A stretch of 64,000 nt of DNA from Diphasiastrum complanatum (Eukaryota > Streptophyta > Lycopodiopsida > Lycopodiales > Lycopodiaceae), in assembly GCA_029204225.1 (NCBI GenBank), contig CM055109.1, forward strand, positions 26,418,178-26,482,177, read 5' to 3'. The stretch's first letter is position 1. Every line of letters begins with the position of its first letter. The notes beneath the pieces were generated by a model. That model ran no database searches. It was given only the letters and a program-made list of their open reading frames with translations, and had not been told where the DNA came from. The position numbers and the translations under genes are program-made. Of this stretch, positions 50,711 to 62,140 are shown in pieces.

Positions 50711-50884
50711 TGGAACTTTAGACTGTCGATAATTCGATTGTCGTTAAGAGAAAGATACAGTGTGATACCAAAACAAATTGATTCAAACTGAAGAATAATT
50801 TGATATCACGAAAGATATCAAGTGTAAGAGCTTGCGCTCTGATATAGTATTAGGCCTTGAATAAGAATCAACGCTCTGATATCA

Positions 50885-51895
50885 TGTTGGAAAGAGGTGT
50901 GTAAAAGATAGGTCTAAGAGAATCAAATAAAAATAGTTCAAACGACAAGAAAGAAAACTTATCGTGCATAGCGGAATAAACTATCTCCCTCTTTCTCTAT
51001 GCATGACAACGTTTATCAATTTCGAACAAAACAATAGTGATATAAATCACGTTCGATCTTATAATAACTAACTTTGAAACAATTAGTACTACAATCATTA
51101 CGTAGCCAAACATTAAAACATTGAATTATCAGACAAATAATCAGACATGAAGAATTATAGAAACGCATACATTTTGAGACGAAGTTGAACGCAACAAGAA
51201 AATAGTATTGATTCAGTATGAAAGTAAAATAGATGTAAATGAGTACAACAAATTGAGAATTGAAGCCGCGTACTCTAAGCAATCTCTGAGTAGGTAGATT
51301 GTAAGTGTGGATTAAGCGCAACTAGTGATAAGCAGTAAGCGCAATAGCAATCTCTAATCAACTTTTAAGGACTGAGCTAGAATGCTCGAGAGTGTTCAAG
51401 ATCACAGGCTTGAGAGAGAGCTAACTATTCAATACTTGACCTCTGAATTGATCTATGAATAAGATGTTGAAATATGAACAACTATTTATACTAAGCAATT
51501 AGGTCGTCAAAAGCGTCATCTAGGTGCTTTCAAAAACTACTTGTTGATGGATTAAGACAAGTCGGTGGCTTTGGTCATAAACAGCCTGTTTGCAGAAATG
51601 AACGTAAATTGTCACTCTGCAAAAATGAACGTAAACTGTCACAAGCGAAAAATGAAAAAAACGTGACAGTCTTTGCTAAAGCCATTTCCTTGACTTTTAG
51701 GGCATCTAGCATTTTGCGAAAGAGCCGAAGTGAGAGAAAATCCGAAAATTAAAACAGATGAAAAAGACGACATTGTAAGCCATTTCCGAGTGGTTATGCA
51801 GACTGTGTAGAAACACGAAGAAATCTACAGGTCTGGATAAAAGTTGGATGAAGATTAAAATGTCGATTAGTCGATAGTAGGAGAATAATCCAACA
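50885..51895 (-). repeat. 5' LTR of Copia element E
   Basis: 1011 bp; on the minus strand it begins TGTTGGATTATTCTCCT and ends CTTTCCAACA (TG...CA, 7-bp inverted ends). It lies directly outside the PBS complement GCTCTGATATCA. Its start resembles the LTR of element F (TGTTGGATTTATCTCCT, ACAGTCTGCATA). A second PBS-like GCTCTGATATAG at about 50837 suggests a small duplication. Confidence 0.88.
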
Positions 51896-52075
51896 CTCTT
51901 GAATTATAGTAATCCTTCTGCTTGCACAATCTCTGTGGACTGGGCCTAAATCAGTCATCTCAAATTCTGATGAAAGCAAAGACTTGGTTTCATGCAGCAA
52001 CTGATCTGAATTGCTGATAATTAAAGAATCATCAACATATAATGCTATTATAGTTAACATTCTATGCAGAAATTC
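51896..52075 (-). mobile_element. Copia RT fragment into which element E inserted
   Basis: Minus-strand text RMLTIIALYVDDSLIISNSD then LLSSEFEMTDLGPVH is Copia RT around the YVDD motif. It ends exactly at the outer end of the element E LTR (51895/51896), so E landed in an older Copia copy. Both sides are otherwise eroded. Confidence 0.8.
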
Positions 52076-52465
52076 TGATCTACTAGAGAGTGCAGATTAG
52101 AGATGCAATCATTGACTAATTGCCAACCATCGAAACCATGAACAACATCCACAAGTAACAGAATGATGGAGGAGCTCACATCAATCAAAGAGCTCACAAA
52201 GCAAAAGCAATCATTATTACAAAGAAAGTGATCATGTACAAGCAAAGGTGCCATTTGCATGGGGATGCCACATGAAATAGACCTAATAAATGCATGAAAT
52301 TCACTATTGGCCTCTACATGCATTTTAGGCTATATACAGGTAAACTCCCATTATCGGCCCAGAACAAGCCCCCGAGCTGGCTTCTTAACTAAAGCCTACT
52401 AAACTGAATCAGTACATAACAACTGTTAACTACACAAACAATCAATAAATCACAGTTGAGCTTAT

Positions 52466-53685
52466 TGTTGGATTTATCTCCTCTACTCTCCTAAATCCCA
52501 TTTTAATCTGCCTCCATTCTTGCAGGATTTTTACTCATGTTGTCGCACAGTCTGCATATTTACAAGTAAAATAAGATAGACGAATAAAACGTGACTGTTT
52601 GCATAAATACAAGTAAATTCTCACAGGCGAAGAAAAGGCGAAAAACGCGACACTATGTTTTGCCACGCGTTTTTTGACAGGCAAAAAAGACGACACTGCC
52701 TTACAAAATGCCAAAGGTGCCCTAGGAAAAGCGAAGGCACCTTCTAAATTAAATCCTAAGGCATTTTGTCAGAGTGACACATTTTTTGCATCTTCACCAA
52801 CATTCATTTTAGCAAAGGCTGACGTCGCATCTTTTTCACGCTCATCTCATACAACTGTGCTAACAGATTTGACAACGACAATAGCCACCTACTTTCTCCT
52901 ACAAACAGCACATCCACTTTGTCCTTTCTTCATCTGCACACCTGTAAATTGTGTATATATTGAATACCATTCGCGTATTCAAAGCATATTGAGAGAAATC
53001 AAGAACAAGTGTGTGTGTAGAAATTATAGCATTAGAAGCTTATCAGAGATAGATGAAGTAGATGTCTTGCGCATTGATTCTTTATTGTCAATAATAGGTT
53101 CACATTCCTTTTACAGATTGAATTAGCTTTGTAGAGCATGCGGTTTTGTCCGCTATTGTCTTGTGCTCTACCACATTATTGACATGTATATTTTGCTATA
53201 CTTCATCCGATAACAACTCTTTTGTTTTGCATTCATATTTGTGTCAATATCATTATGCTTGTCTTCATTTTGTCTGACTTTCTTGTTGCTCAATCTGGTA
53301 ATCCGTTCTTAGTGAGTTATTATTAGTCTAGTTGTTGACGACTAATATTTAGTTTTGCCTTTCGCGAATCATTCATGACTGATTATCAGTCGAGCTCAGT
53401 CTAGCTCTTCGCGAATCATTCGCGACTAATAATTCTTCTGATGTTTTGTTAATGTTTGGCTATGTAATCAGAATGACCGTGATTTCTATCACTAACGTTC
53501 TGTTCATTTCTAATAGGCGTAGTCATGCTTAGGGAAAGAGTAATATAGCTCATTCCACTACGCACAAACACTTGCTGTTCGAGTTCATTTCTTGTTCGAG
53601 TTTCGAGTTCGCTTCTCTTCGTGTTCATTTTCATTTCAAGCTATTTTCGTTTCTCACACACGACACACCCTCTCTTTCTCCAACA
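52466..53685 (+). repeat. 5' LTR of Copia element F
   Basis: About 1220 bp from TGTTGGATTTATCTCC to TTTCTCCAACA (7-bp inverted ends TGTTGGA/TCCAACA). The PBS TGGTATCAGAGC follows at 53686-53697. Related to the element E LTR. Open frames inside are not meaningful. Confidence 0.86.
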
Positions 53686-53839
53686 TGGTATCAGAGCTAT
53701 TTTCATAGCCTGATAAGCTTCCACAGTACAAGACTCTACTAGCCGATAGAGTAATTGTCTTCTTGTTCTGTAACTCAGTGCCAGATTTTCATACTTAAGT
53801 CACTGATAGTTTTTTCTATCACTTAGACTAATCTTCCAC

Positions 53840-55021
53840 ATGGATTCCCAAGGGAAAGCCAGTCTCATCATGGACAAGCTTGATGGAGACAATTACCATC
53901 TATGGAAATTTAAGATGAAAACTGTACTAATGGCTAAAGTATTGTATGACGTTGTTACAGGTGCAGAAGGGAAACCCAAAGCAGACGACACAACAATCGC
54001 CAGATGGAAGCTGAAGGATGGAAAGGCTTTCACGTTGATCATCCTCAATATTACGGATACCCAGATCGGCCATGTATCTGAGGCTCAGACATCGAAAGAA
54101 GTCTGGGACATCTTGAGCACACTATACGAAGTGCGAGAAATAGCTTCCAAGATACATCTGAGGAAGAAATTTTACTCCCTCAAGATGGTGAATGGTGATT
54201 CCCTGCAGAATTACATCAATTAATTCAAGAACCTGCTAAGACAAATGGCCGTTGTCGGATCTGTCATAGACGATCAAGACATAGTGATGCAACTCCCTAC
54301 AAGCTTGCCAAGCTCATACGACAGCTGGGTGATGATCATCACGACTCATCCTGAACTGACTCTTTCGAGAGTCATTACAATGTTGTTGCAAGAAGACACG
54401 CAGAGGAACGAAGCCTCAAGTTCCTCAGCTGATTCTCACATTTTATACACCAACAAGAGCACGATTAAGCAGAAGAAGAAGAAAGGCCCGAAGCAATCAA
54501 AGCCAAGCCAGAACCCAGCACAACACAAAGAACAGTCGAATCTGCAGACAAAGAGTCATGGATACTTGTATAAATTAAGTCATTGTTTCTCTACCTCTAG
54601 TCAGGCACTCAGTACTTCTATTCATGCAAATAAAAGTTTACTTTGGCATTATAGACTTGGTCACTGGAATCATGCTGTTGTACAACAAATGTCTAGACAA
54701 TCTATTGTTCTTGATCTCAACTATCCTCGTGATAAAGTCGAGTTACCTGTCTGTCAAGACTGTCTAGTTGATAAACAGACTAGGAAACCATTTACATCAA
54801 GCCATCAGCATATTGCTAGAGGATTGTCAGACATTGTACATTTAGACATTTGTGGCCTGATGAAAAATCCTTCGCTGAAGGATGCAAAGTATTTTATAAC
54901 ATTTATTGATGAATTTTCCAGAAGGACTATGGTGTATTTTATAACTCTAAGGTCAGACAATGGTGGAGAATATATCTCCATCGAGTTTAAGGAGTACTGC
55001 CAAAGACAAGGCAATGAGTAG
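53840..55021 (+). pseudogene. Copia element F gag joined to integrase
   Basis: ATG 53840 starts MDSQGKASLIMDKLDGDNYH. Gag continues past a TAA at 54221 in the same frame (DDQDIVMQLPTSLPSSYDSW, HPELTLSRVITMLLQE). After a Lys-rich stretch the frame passes straight to pre-integrase text LLWHYRLGHWNHAVV and CQDC, so zinc knuckle and protease are deleted. The integrase core has HLDICG and FIDEFSRRTMVYF joined to LRSDNGGEYIS with about 25-30 residues lost. Stop at 55019. Confidence 0.85.
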
Positions 55022-56755
55022 CAATTCATCACTCCTTACAGTCCTCAGTCTAATGGCTTAGCCAAGAGGAAGAACCGTACCCTGGTTGAATCAGCCAAAT
55101 GTATGTTAGCGCATGCATCGCTGCCCAAAAGATTCTGGGCCGAAGCTGTCTCCACTGCAGGATATGTCCAGAATAGATGTTTGACCAAGGTCTCTTAGGC
55201 AAGACACCCCATGAGGTGTGGACAGGCTCTAAGCCTTTTGTGAAGAACCTAAGAGTGTTTGGATGCATTGCCTATGCGCAGATCCCAAAAGACACGAGAA
55301 AGAAATTGGACTTCCAAGGTCTCAAGACCATCCTCATTGGATATACTTCATTTGATAATACATACAAGTTGTATGATCCTGATACCCAGCAAATTTTGTA
55401 TAGCCGAGATACAGTCTTTATCGAGGATCAGTTCATCGACATCAAAGGCAAGGATATTGCTCCAGGAGAACCTTCATCACCTGCCATTGACACGACTATC
55501 CGAGCTTCTGGATCAGGCATATCTATTGTCAATGCACTAGTTGACTGTGAATCAGACGAAGATATTGTTGCTAACTAGCAACAAGTTTCAGGAGCAGTTC
55601 ATCAGTCGAATCCTTCCAGAAGATCAAGCCGAGTGTGCACACAGCCCACAAGGTATACTCCTGAGTATGCATGTCTCTTGATACAGGAACCAACCACAGT
55701 CGAAGAGACACTCAGCCAACCAGACTCTGATCTCTAGAGAGAAGCTATGGATAGAGAGTATTTCTCTCTGATCAAGAACCAGAAGTGGTCACTTGTTGAA
55801 GCTCCTATTGGCAGCAATATCGTTGATTGCAAATGGATATTCAAGATCAAATACAGTGCTAATGGAACAATTGATTGAAGGAAGACAAGACTGGTACCAG
55901 GAGCATTCACTCAGATCCCCAACGTTGACTACAGCGAGACTTTCAGTCCAGTAGTCAAACATTCGTCGATCTGAATACTCTTGTCTTATGCTGCAGCTGC
56001 CAACTCAAAGTACATCAACTTGATGTGCAAACAACCTATCTGAATGGAGTTATACAAGAAGACATCTACATGATCCAGCCCGAAGGATACGTTTTGGAAG
56101 GTATGAAGAATCATTTTTGTAAACTCCACAAAACACTTTACGGCTTGAAACAGACTGCCACAGCTTGGTTTCAGAGGATCAACACATTCCTCATCGAACA
56201 AGGATTCAAACCAAGCACTGCTGATTGCAACGTCTATTCCAAGTCAGTGCAGCAATCCTTCATTATCATCACCTTATACGTGGATAATACGTTGCTCTTC
56301 ACCAACAATACCAATTTGGTCAAGGATTCTAAGCAATGTTGTTTTTAGAGTTCGACATGACTGATCTGAGCAAAGCTCACTTTTGTCTGGGCATTCAAAT
56401 CCACAGAGACAGAGTGAGACGACTGATTTACATCACTCAACAAAGGTATTTTCACAATGTTCTTAACAGATACAATGTAATGAATTGTAAATTGGCTCAC
56501 TCATCGATGGATCCAAGCCTGCATTTGTCAAAGGACCAATGTCCCTAGACCAAGCAGGAAGAGGAGTAGATGAGAGAGTATCCTTATCAATCGATATTTG
56601 GATCTCTCATGTACGCAATGGTCTATACAAGACCAGATATCTCTTTTGCAGTAAGCTCACTCAACCAATATATGGTTAATCCTAGCATTACCCATTGGAA
56701 GGCTCTCATAAGAGTCATGAGGTATAGTCGAGCTACCATGGCTTACACTTAGAAA
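55022..56755 (+). pseudogene. Copia element F integrase end and RT
   Basis: Integrase tail: TPYSPQSNGLAKRKNRTL, then in another frame GKTPHEVWTGSKPFVKNLRV and ILIGYTSFDNTYKLY. RT: REAMDREYFSLIKNQ, DCKWIFKIKYSANGTID, TYLNGVIQEDIYMIQPEGYV, LYGLKQTATAWFQRIN. The catalytic YVDD motif is YVDN near 56275. Multiple stops (55576, 55735, 55876, 55972) and frameshifts. Ends at THWKALIRVMRYSRAT, the start of the RNase H linker. Confidence 0.85.
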
Positions 56756-59465
56756 TCAAATATTTCTAAGTTATCAGAGAGTAGATGAGAGTGCTTTATC
56801 ATATGTCATGAGAGTTAAGGATCTTCATCAAGAGTTAGGTGGTATTGGAGATGCTCTTAAGAACACTGAACTTTTTCAAGTAGTCCTAAATGGACTTAGA
56901 GATGAGTATGACAATATTGTACAGACTTATGTTGTCAAGGAGGATCTTCCATCCTTGGAGACACTGCAAGGTGTTCTCATTGCTGAAGAAAGCAGGAAAG
57001 AGAACAAGATGCTGAGGATCAACAGACTTTTATTGAAAGATGGTGGAGATGACAAAGCACTCTTCATCAGAGACAAGTCAAGAGGCAAGGGCAAAGGACA
57101 ACAACACTTCAAGAAGGACAAAGCCAAAGAAGGTGGTGAGGATTAGTCATCATAACTGCAACATCCAGTGGCAAGAAGAAGCTATCAAAGATCAAGTGTA
57201 TTTTCTGTGGCAAGAAAGGACACTATGCATCAAACTATTTCAAGAAGAAGAACCAATCTAAGCAGGCTAACCTTACTAATGAGGATGAGTGTGAGGGTGT
57301 TGAGAGTGAAAGAGAGGATTCATTAATGATGTCTTCTTTTTCATCTTTTCCTTTTAAGAATGAAGAAGTCTGGTGGATAGATAGTGGGGCTAGTTCCCAT
57401 ACGTCTAGTTCTAGAAACTCTTTCACTAATCTCTTGCCATATCTAGGTGCAAAAAGAGCAACCTATACTGCTAATGATGTAGAGTGTAGAATTGAAGGAA
57501 TACGTAGTATTCCATTGCATGCATCATCATCAAAATATTTTTGCTTACATAATGTACTGTATGTACCTAGACTGACTAAGAATCTCATTAGTGTAGGACA
57601 ATTGTTTGATAGTGAATTGGATGTCAAGTTTCAAGTTGATAAGTGTATAATCTCAAGAGAAAATGAAGTTATTGCTAGAGGATCTAGAATTGGTAAGTTG
57701 TACAAACTAAATTCTAGGGAGAGTGCTAACATTTCAGATATTGCTTATGAGACCAAGGTTCTTCAAGAGGATCTGTGGCACAAGAGATTGGGTCACTCCC
57801 AATTTCAAAGCCATGCAATCTATGGTCAAGGAAGGAAAATTTGTTGGACTACCAAAGACACTATCAAAGGAGCTCCTACCTTGTGAAGCTTGTGTGCTGG
57901 CAAAATCACACAGAAGGCCTTTTTCTAGATCAAGCATCAAAACAAAGCAACCATTTGAATTAGTGCACTCTGATGTTCATTTCTCATCAACTAAGAGCAA
58001 AGGAGGAGCAAACTGCTTTGTTTCCTTTGTAGATGATTATACAAGATATTCTTGGATCTATATGCTATCTTCAAAAGCCATGGTCTATGATGTTTTTCTT
58101 ACTTTCAAAGCTTATGTAGAAAAGCAGTTTTCTTTCAAGTTGAAAGCCTTGAGAAGTGATAGTGGAGGAGAATACACTTCCAATAAGTTTAAAGACTTTT
58201 GTGAGAAAGAAGACATTCAAAGAGAGTTTTCTTGTTCATATACTCCTCAGCAAAATGGAGTTGCTGAGAGAAAAAATAGAACTTTGTGTGAATGTGCAAA
58301 AGCCATTAGGCTAGAAGCTTCTCTACCTAAAGAATTTTGGGGAGACGCAGTTGCATGTGCAAACTATCTTTGTAATAGGCTTCCAAATCTTGCAATAGGA
58401 GGAAAAACACCATTTGAGATGTTGTATAAGAAAAAGCCTAAGGTAGATCATCTTAGGATTTTTGGCTGTGTATGCTTTGTCCATGTGCCTCTAGAAACTA
58501 GGAAGAAGGAAGATCCTAGTGCAGTTAAAGGAATTTTTGTAGGATATGCATCCACTAAAAAAGCATACAAAGTATATCTTCCTTGTACTGACAAGAATGT
58601 TGTTAGTAGAGATGTGATCTTCCATGAAGATCAGAAGTCTAACTTGGATGATGCACAGATCAAGGAGTCTCATGCAAGATCAATCATCAACCTTGATGAT
58701 GTTCAAGAAGTGGTGAGGCCGAGGCTTGAGGAGGAGCAAATTCAAGCTACCACACCAAGAAGATCTACACGAGCAAGATCTGAGCCAAGGAGGCTCACAT
58801 ATGATGAAGAAGGAAGGCAAGTGGAAGGTGAAACTTCCTATCATGCTCTCTTCATATCAGATGAAGAGCCTAAAGATGTTCAAGAAGCTCTTCAATCCAA
58901 GATGTGGGTTGAAGCAATGACCCAAGAGTTTGAAGCCTTGATGTCAAATAACACATGGGAGCTTGTGGAGCCGCCAAACAACATGCATGTGATTGGATGT
59001 AAGTGGGTTTTCAGAATCAAGTATAATCATGACGGATCTATCAATAAGTATAAAGCAAGACTTTGTGGCAAAGGCTACTCATAGATCAAAGGTCTTGACT
59101 ATGAAAATACCTTTGCACTAGTTGCAAAGATGGTAACAATCCGAATACTTATATCTCTTGCATGTTTTCACAGTTGGAGTATGTTCCAGCTTGATGTTTC
59201 TAATGCATTTCTCAATGGTTACCTTGAGGAGGAGATTTACATGGAGCAGCCTCCAGGTTTTGTGAAGGAAGGCGATGAATCAAAAGTTTGTCTTTTGTTC
59301 AAAAGTCTATATGGACTAAAACAGGCACCAAGGTCTTGGTATGTAAAGCTCAACTCCTATCTCATATCACTCGGATTTTGTCTAAGTGAATATGACCCTT
59401 CTTTATACTATAAGTTTGTAGATAGCTTTGTAATTATTCTTCTCATCTATGTAGATGATATCTGC
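56756..59465 (+). mobile_element. Copia element G, truncated at both ends
   Basis: Gag begins mid-domain (ALSYVMRVKDLHQELGG). Zinc knuckle CIFCGKKGHYASNYF at about 57200 has its last Cys replaced by Tyr. Protease DSGASSHTSSS near 57380, integrase zinc domain DLWHKRLGHSQFQ near 57770 with a frameshift close by, then a long intact integrase-to-RT frame to TAG 59082. RT continues to IYVDDI near 59458, where it stops against Gypsy sequence. No LTRs. Closest to element A in the integrase and linker region (TPRRSTRARSEPRRLTYD). Confidence 0.9.
57723..59084 (+). pseudogene. Copia element G integrase and RT start, long open frame
   Basis: About 450 codons without interruption: CEACVLAKSHRRPFSRSS; SDVHFSSTKSKGGANC; FVDDYTRYSWIYML; LRSDSGGEYTSNKF (Asn of DNGGEY is Ser); YTPQQNGVAERKNRTL with the catalytic Glu; FGCVCFVHVPLETRKKEDPS; RRSTRARSEPRRL; then RT leader WELVEPPNNMHVIGCKWVFR. 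The stop at 59082 interrupts the AKGYSQ-type motif. The catalytic triad appears intact, so the integrase part decayed least. Confidence 0.88.
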
Positions 59466-60311
59466 ATGCCTCGCGTCCTCCAAAGCCACAACCTCGTGGC
59501 CATACCATGAAAGAAAAGATGAAGAAACCCCTTCAAATCCAGCCGCTTGGAGACCTTACAACTGCTAGGGAAGTTTCTAATATCGCATCTGCTCGTACAC
59601 CAATCCTCGAACCTCCCAAATCACCATCTAGACAGTTGAAAGGCAAGCCCCCCCCTCGAGTCCCCAGCACATGATGTGCCTACATATTTTAAAGACTATA
59701 TGATTGAGGATGTGACCATCCAATTACCACAAGCTCAATGTGAGCCAAATGGTAATTCACCCTACAAAGGCCCTGTCCGAACCATCACTCTCTCCTTGAG
59801 TGAGCCCAATGAAAGTAATGAATACATTGTCCACATCAGGGCTCATCTCAATCGGGAACAACGTAGGAGGCTTGAGAAACTTTTGTGCAAATATCGACAT
59901 GTCTTTGCTTGGTCCTATAAAGACATGAAAGGCGTCTCACCCCAAGTAGCTGTGCATCGTATTCCCCTTAAATTGGGTGTGAGACCAACTGCTAGCCATC
60001 TTTACAGATGTAATTTGATCTACAAGGCCAAAATCAAAGAAGAATTACAGTGCTTGTTAGATGAAGGATTCATCTATGAAATCAAACATACTGAGTGGGT
60101 CTCTCCAAAAATCGTCATTATTCCTAAGAAAAATAAAAAACTCTGCATCTGTGTCGACTTTAAAAAACTTAATGTCGTCACAGAACGGGATCATTTTCCA
60201 TTGCCTTTCGGAGAATCCATCTTAGAAAATCTAGCAAGAGATGAGGACTACTCTTTCTTAGATGGCTTTAGTGGATACAATATGATTCAAATTGCTAAAG
60301 AAGATCCCTAA
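59466..60311 (+). mobile_element. Gypsy RT fragment
   Basis: Begins with proline-rich text (EPPKSPSRQLKGKPPPRVPS), then YFKDYMIEDVTIQLPQAQ, LCKYRHVFAWSYKDMKGVSP and RT palm motifs EGFIYEIKHTEWVSPKIVII, CICVDFKKLNVVTERDHFPL, SFLDGFSGYNMIQI. It ends at TAA 60309, before the YxDD motif. FAWSYKDMKG is typical of Ty3/Gypsy RTs. Joined at about 59466 to the broken YVDD of element G. Confidence 0.88.
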
Positions 60312-60319
60312 TCACTTTG

Positions 60320-60540
60320 TTGCTTGCATAAGACATCATGATGACCATCATGGACTATTGCGAGACCAGCCACGAAATGTGGGAAAGGCTACAAGCCAAA
60401 CATGAGTGCATGACAAGTGCAGAGATCTTGCATCTCAACAATCAGTTTCTGAACATGAAGTGGGATGGCAATGATCTAGACAAGCATGCAGGAAAGATGT
60501 AAGCAATCTTCGATCAACTGGCAGCTGCAGATCATAATCA
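60320..60540 (+). mobile_element. Copia gag fragment
   Basis: Text ETSHEMWERLQAKHECMTSA and LNNQFLNMKWDGNDLDKHAG (about 60355-60500) matches the UBN2-type Gag core of Copia elements. A TAA follows near 60499, then FDQLAAAD. Too short to classify further. Confidence 0.6.
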
Positions 60541-60772
60541 CGCGACTAGAACTGCAAGTTTCTCCATGAATCCTCCCCGGAATTCACCTACGACGATTGT
60601 TCAGATCGTCCTGAAGCTCCGATCGAAGGAACTTTGTTGTCTCCTGCCATCCGGACTGTTGATACCCTGTATGGAGTCCTCTCTCTTGAGATGCTCTAAG
60701 TGCTATTTTTCTTGGTGAAAGACGCTATCCCATAGCTCTGCCGGATCGTGCATGCCTGCCGCTCTGATACCA

Positions 60773-61192
60773 TGTTAAAATCCTATTAGGATCTAGTGCA
60801 GTATGTAGATCACATCAATCAATCACCATAGACACTCCTCACAAGCTCTCAAAGATGGCACATCAAAAGCTTTAGATTACAAAGAGAAAACTATACATAT
60901 GCCAAAATCCCCAACATGCATGGGCTTGATAAGTGTCAACACACTAAAAAGACACCTGTCTGACTAAAAGGCCCAACATGGGCTAAAAGACTGACAAACT
61001 CAAGACATGCTCCTGAGTATAGCATAACAAAACCAAAATCTATTGTACAGGCTAATTTTCCTATGTGTGGCTACTCGGCTATTCCAAGTAGCCGGCTACG
61101 GGATTGTGCCCGACTGCTATAACGATAGTGGATCACGTCCCGATCACATTTGAAGCTTATGCTAATGAATCAGATCAAACTGATTTCTAACA
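60773..61192 (-). repeat. Isolated Copia LTR with adjacent PBS
   Basis: The minus strand reads TGTTAGAAATCAGTTTGATC at the start and ...TTTTAACA at the end (TGTTA/TAACA), 420 bp. It is followed by PBS TGGTATCAGAGC (complement at 60761-60772). Only about 200 bp of leader-like sequence remains on the internal side. No partner LTR found. Confidence 0.75.
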
Positions 61193-61245
61193 CAAATAAG
61201 ATATCTTAGTTGGATGGGTAGTTTTGGCTCCCCTAGTTTCTATGT

Positions 61246-62140
61246 GTGTTGATTCTCTTGTTGGTTTTTACATTGTCTAAAGGGCAAGATCAAGGGGAGG
61301 CTTCTTCAAATGGCAAAAAGAAAGATAGATCAAAGCTCAAGTGCTTCTATTGTGGCATTAAAGGACACTTTGCAAGTGAGTGCTACAAGAAGAAGAGAGA
61401 TCATGGAGACAAGCAAGGTAATCTTACTCTTGTTGAGGATGGTTTGGATGTTCAAAATGCAAATGAGGATGCTTTTGTGAGGTCTTCATGTATGCTTGCT
61501 AGTGATGGAGATCTAGATCCATGGTGGATTGATAGTGGTGCAAGTTCACACATGACTTTTCACAAAGAGTATTTCACTTATTTGTTGGCATATGGAGATG
61601 ACAAGAGGGTGATCTACATGGCCAATGATGGTGAGTGTGCAATTAAAGGGATTTGCACAATTCCTATTTCTCTCTCTACAAATAGGAATGTTCATTTGGA
61701 GGATGTTTTGTTCATTCCATCTATTACCAAGAATTTACTTAGTGTGAGTCAATTGCTAAGTAAAGGCCTCAAAGTGGAGTTTGATGGAGATGCTTTTATG
61801 ATCAAAAGGAAAGATATCTTGATTGCAAAAGGTAAAAGACAAAGGAAGTTGTTCACATGAGATGCTTGTGTTATTGCTAACCAAGTTGAATGTGCTGCAA
61901 GAGAGCAAATACCTATTCAAGAGGTTTGGCATAAAAGGATGGGACACCTCAACTTCAAGTCATTGGAGGTAATGGCTAGAAAGAAGGTTGTGATAGGTCT
62001 TCCAAGTTCCTTAAGTAGCATCAATCATGTTTGTGTGTCTTGTGCTTTGTCAAAGTCACATAGACTACCTTATACTAGATCTACATCTAGATCTACAAAG
62101 CCTTTTCAAGTTGTACATTCAAAATTACTACAATTCCCAA
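61246..62140 (+). mobile_element. Copia fragment (element I)
   Basis: Starts in the Gag C-terminus with a good zinc knuckle CFYCGIKGHFASECYKKK (about 61340-61395). The protease is intact (WWIDSGASSHMTFHKEYF, about 61525-61575), then LFIPSITKNLLSVSQLLSKG. After a TGA at 61858, the integrase zinc domain VWHKRMGHLNFKSLEVMA and CVSCALSKSHRLPY run to about 62140, where it meets inverted Gypsy sequence. About 13 bp after VVHS are missing relative to element C, its closest relative. Confidence 0.87.

Larger units (their letters stand above)
43281..51895 (-). mobile_element. Copia element E on minus strand, interrupted by a MITE and by element D
   Basis: Read right to left: 5' LTR (50885-51895), PBS complement (50873-50884), gag from ATG 50710, zinc knuckle and protease remnants (50060-49690), RT N-terminus (49650-49270), an interruption by element D, RT (44895-44436), a MITE, and RT end plus RNase H to 43281. 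The 3' LTR is missing. Gag and LTR match element F, so E and F are one family. Many stops and frameshifts. Confidence 0.85.
52466..56755 (+). mobile_element. Copia element F, 3' truncated
   Basis: 5' LTR, PBS, gag, integrase and RT in Copia order on the plus strand. The zinc knuckle and protease are deleted, the integrase core has a gap, and the element stops abruptly near 56755 where element G begins without RNase H, PPT or 3' LTR. Same family as element E. Confidence 0.88.

Noticed and set aside
51016-51321. 101-codon minus-strand frame
   Set aside because: Lies wholly inside the element E LTR and shows no domain.
52674-53126. 150-codon plus-strand frame
   Set aside because: Lies inside the element F LTR; LTRs of this family are not known to code and no domain is seen.
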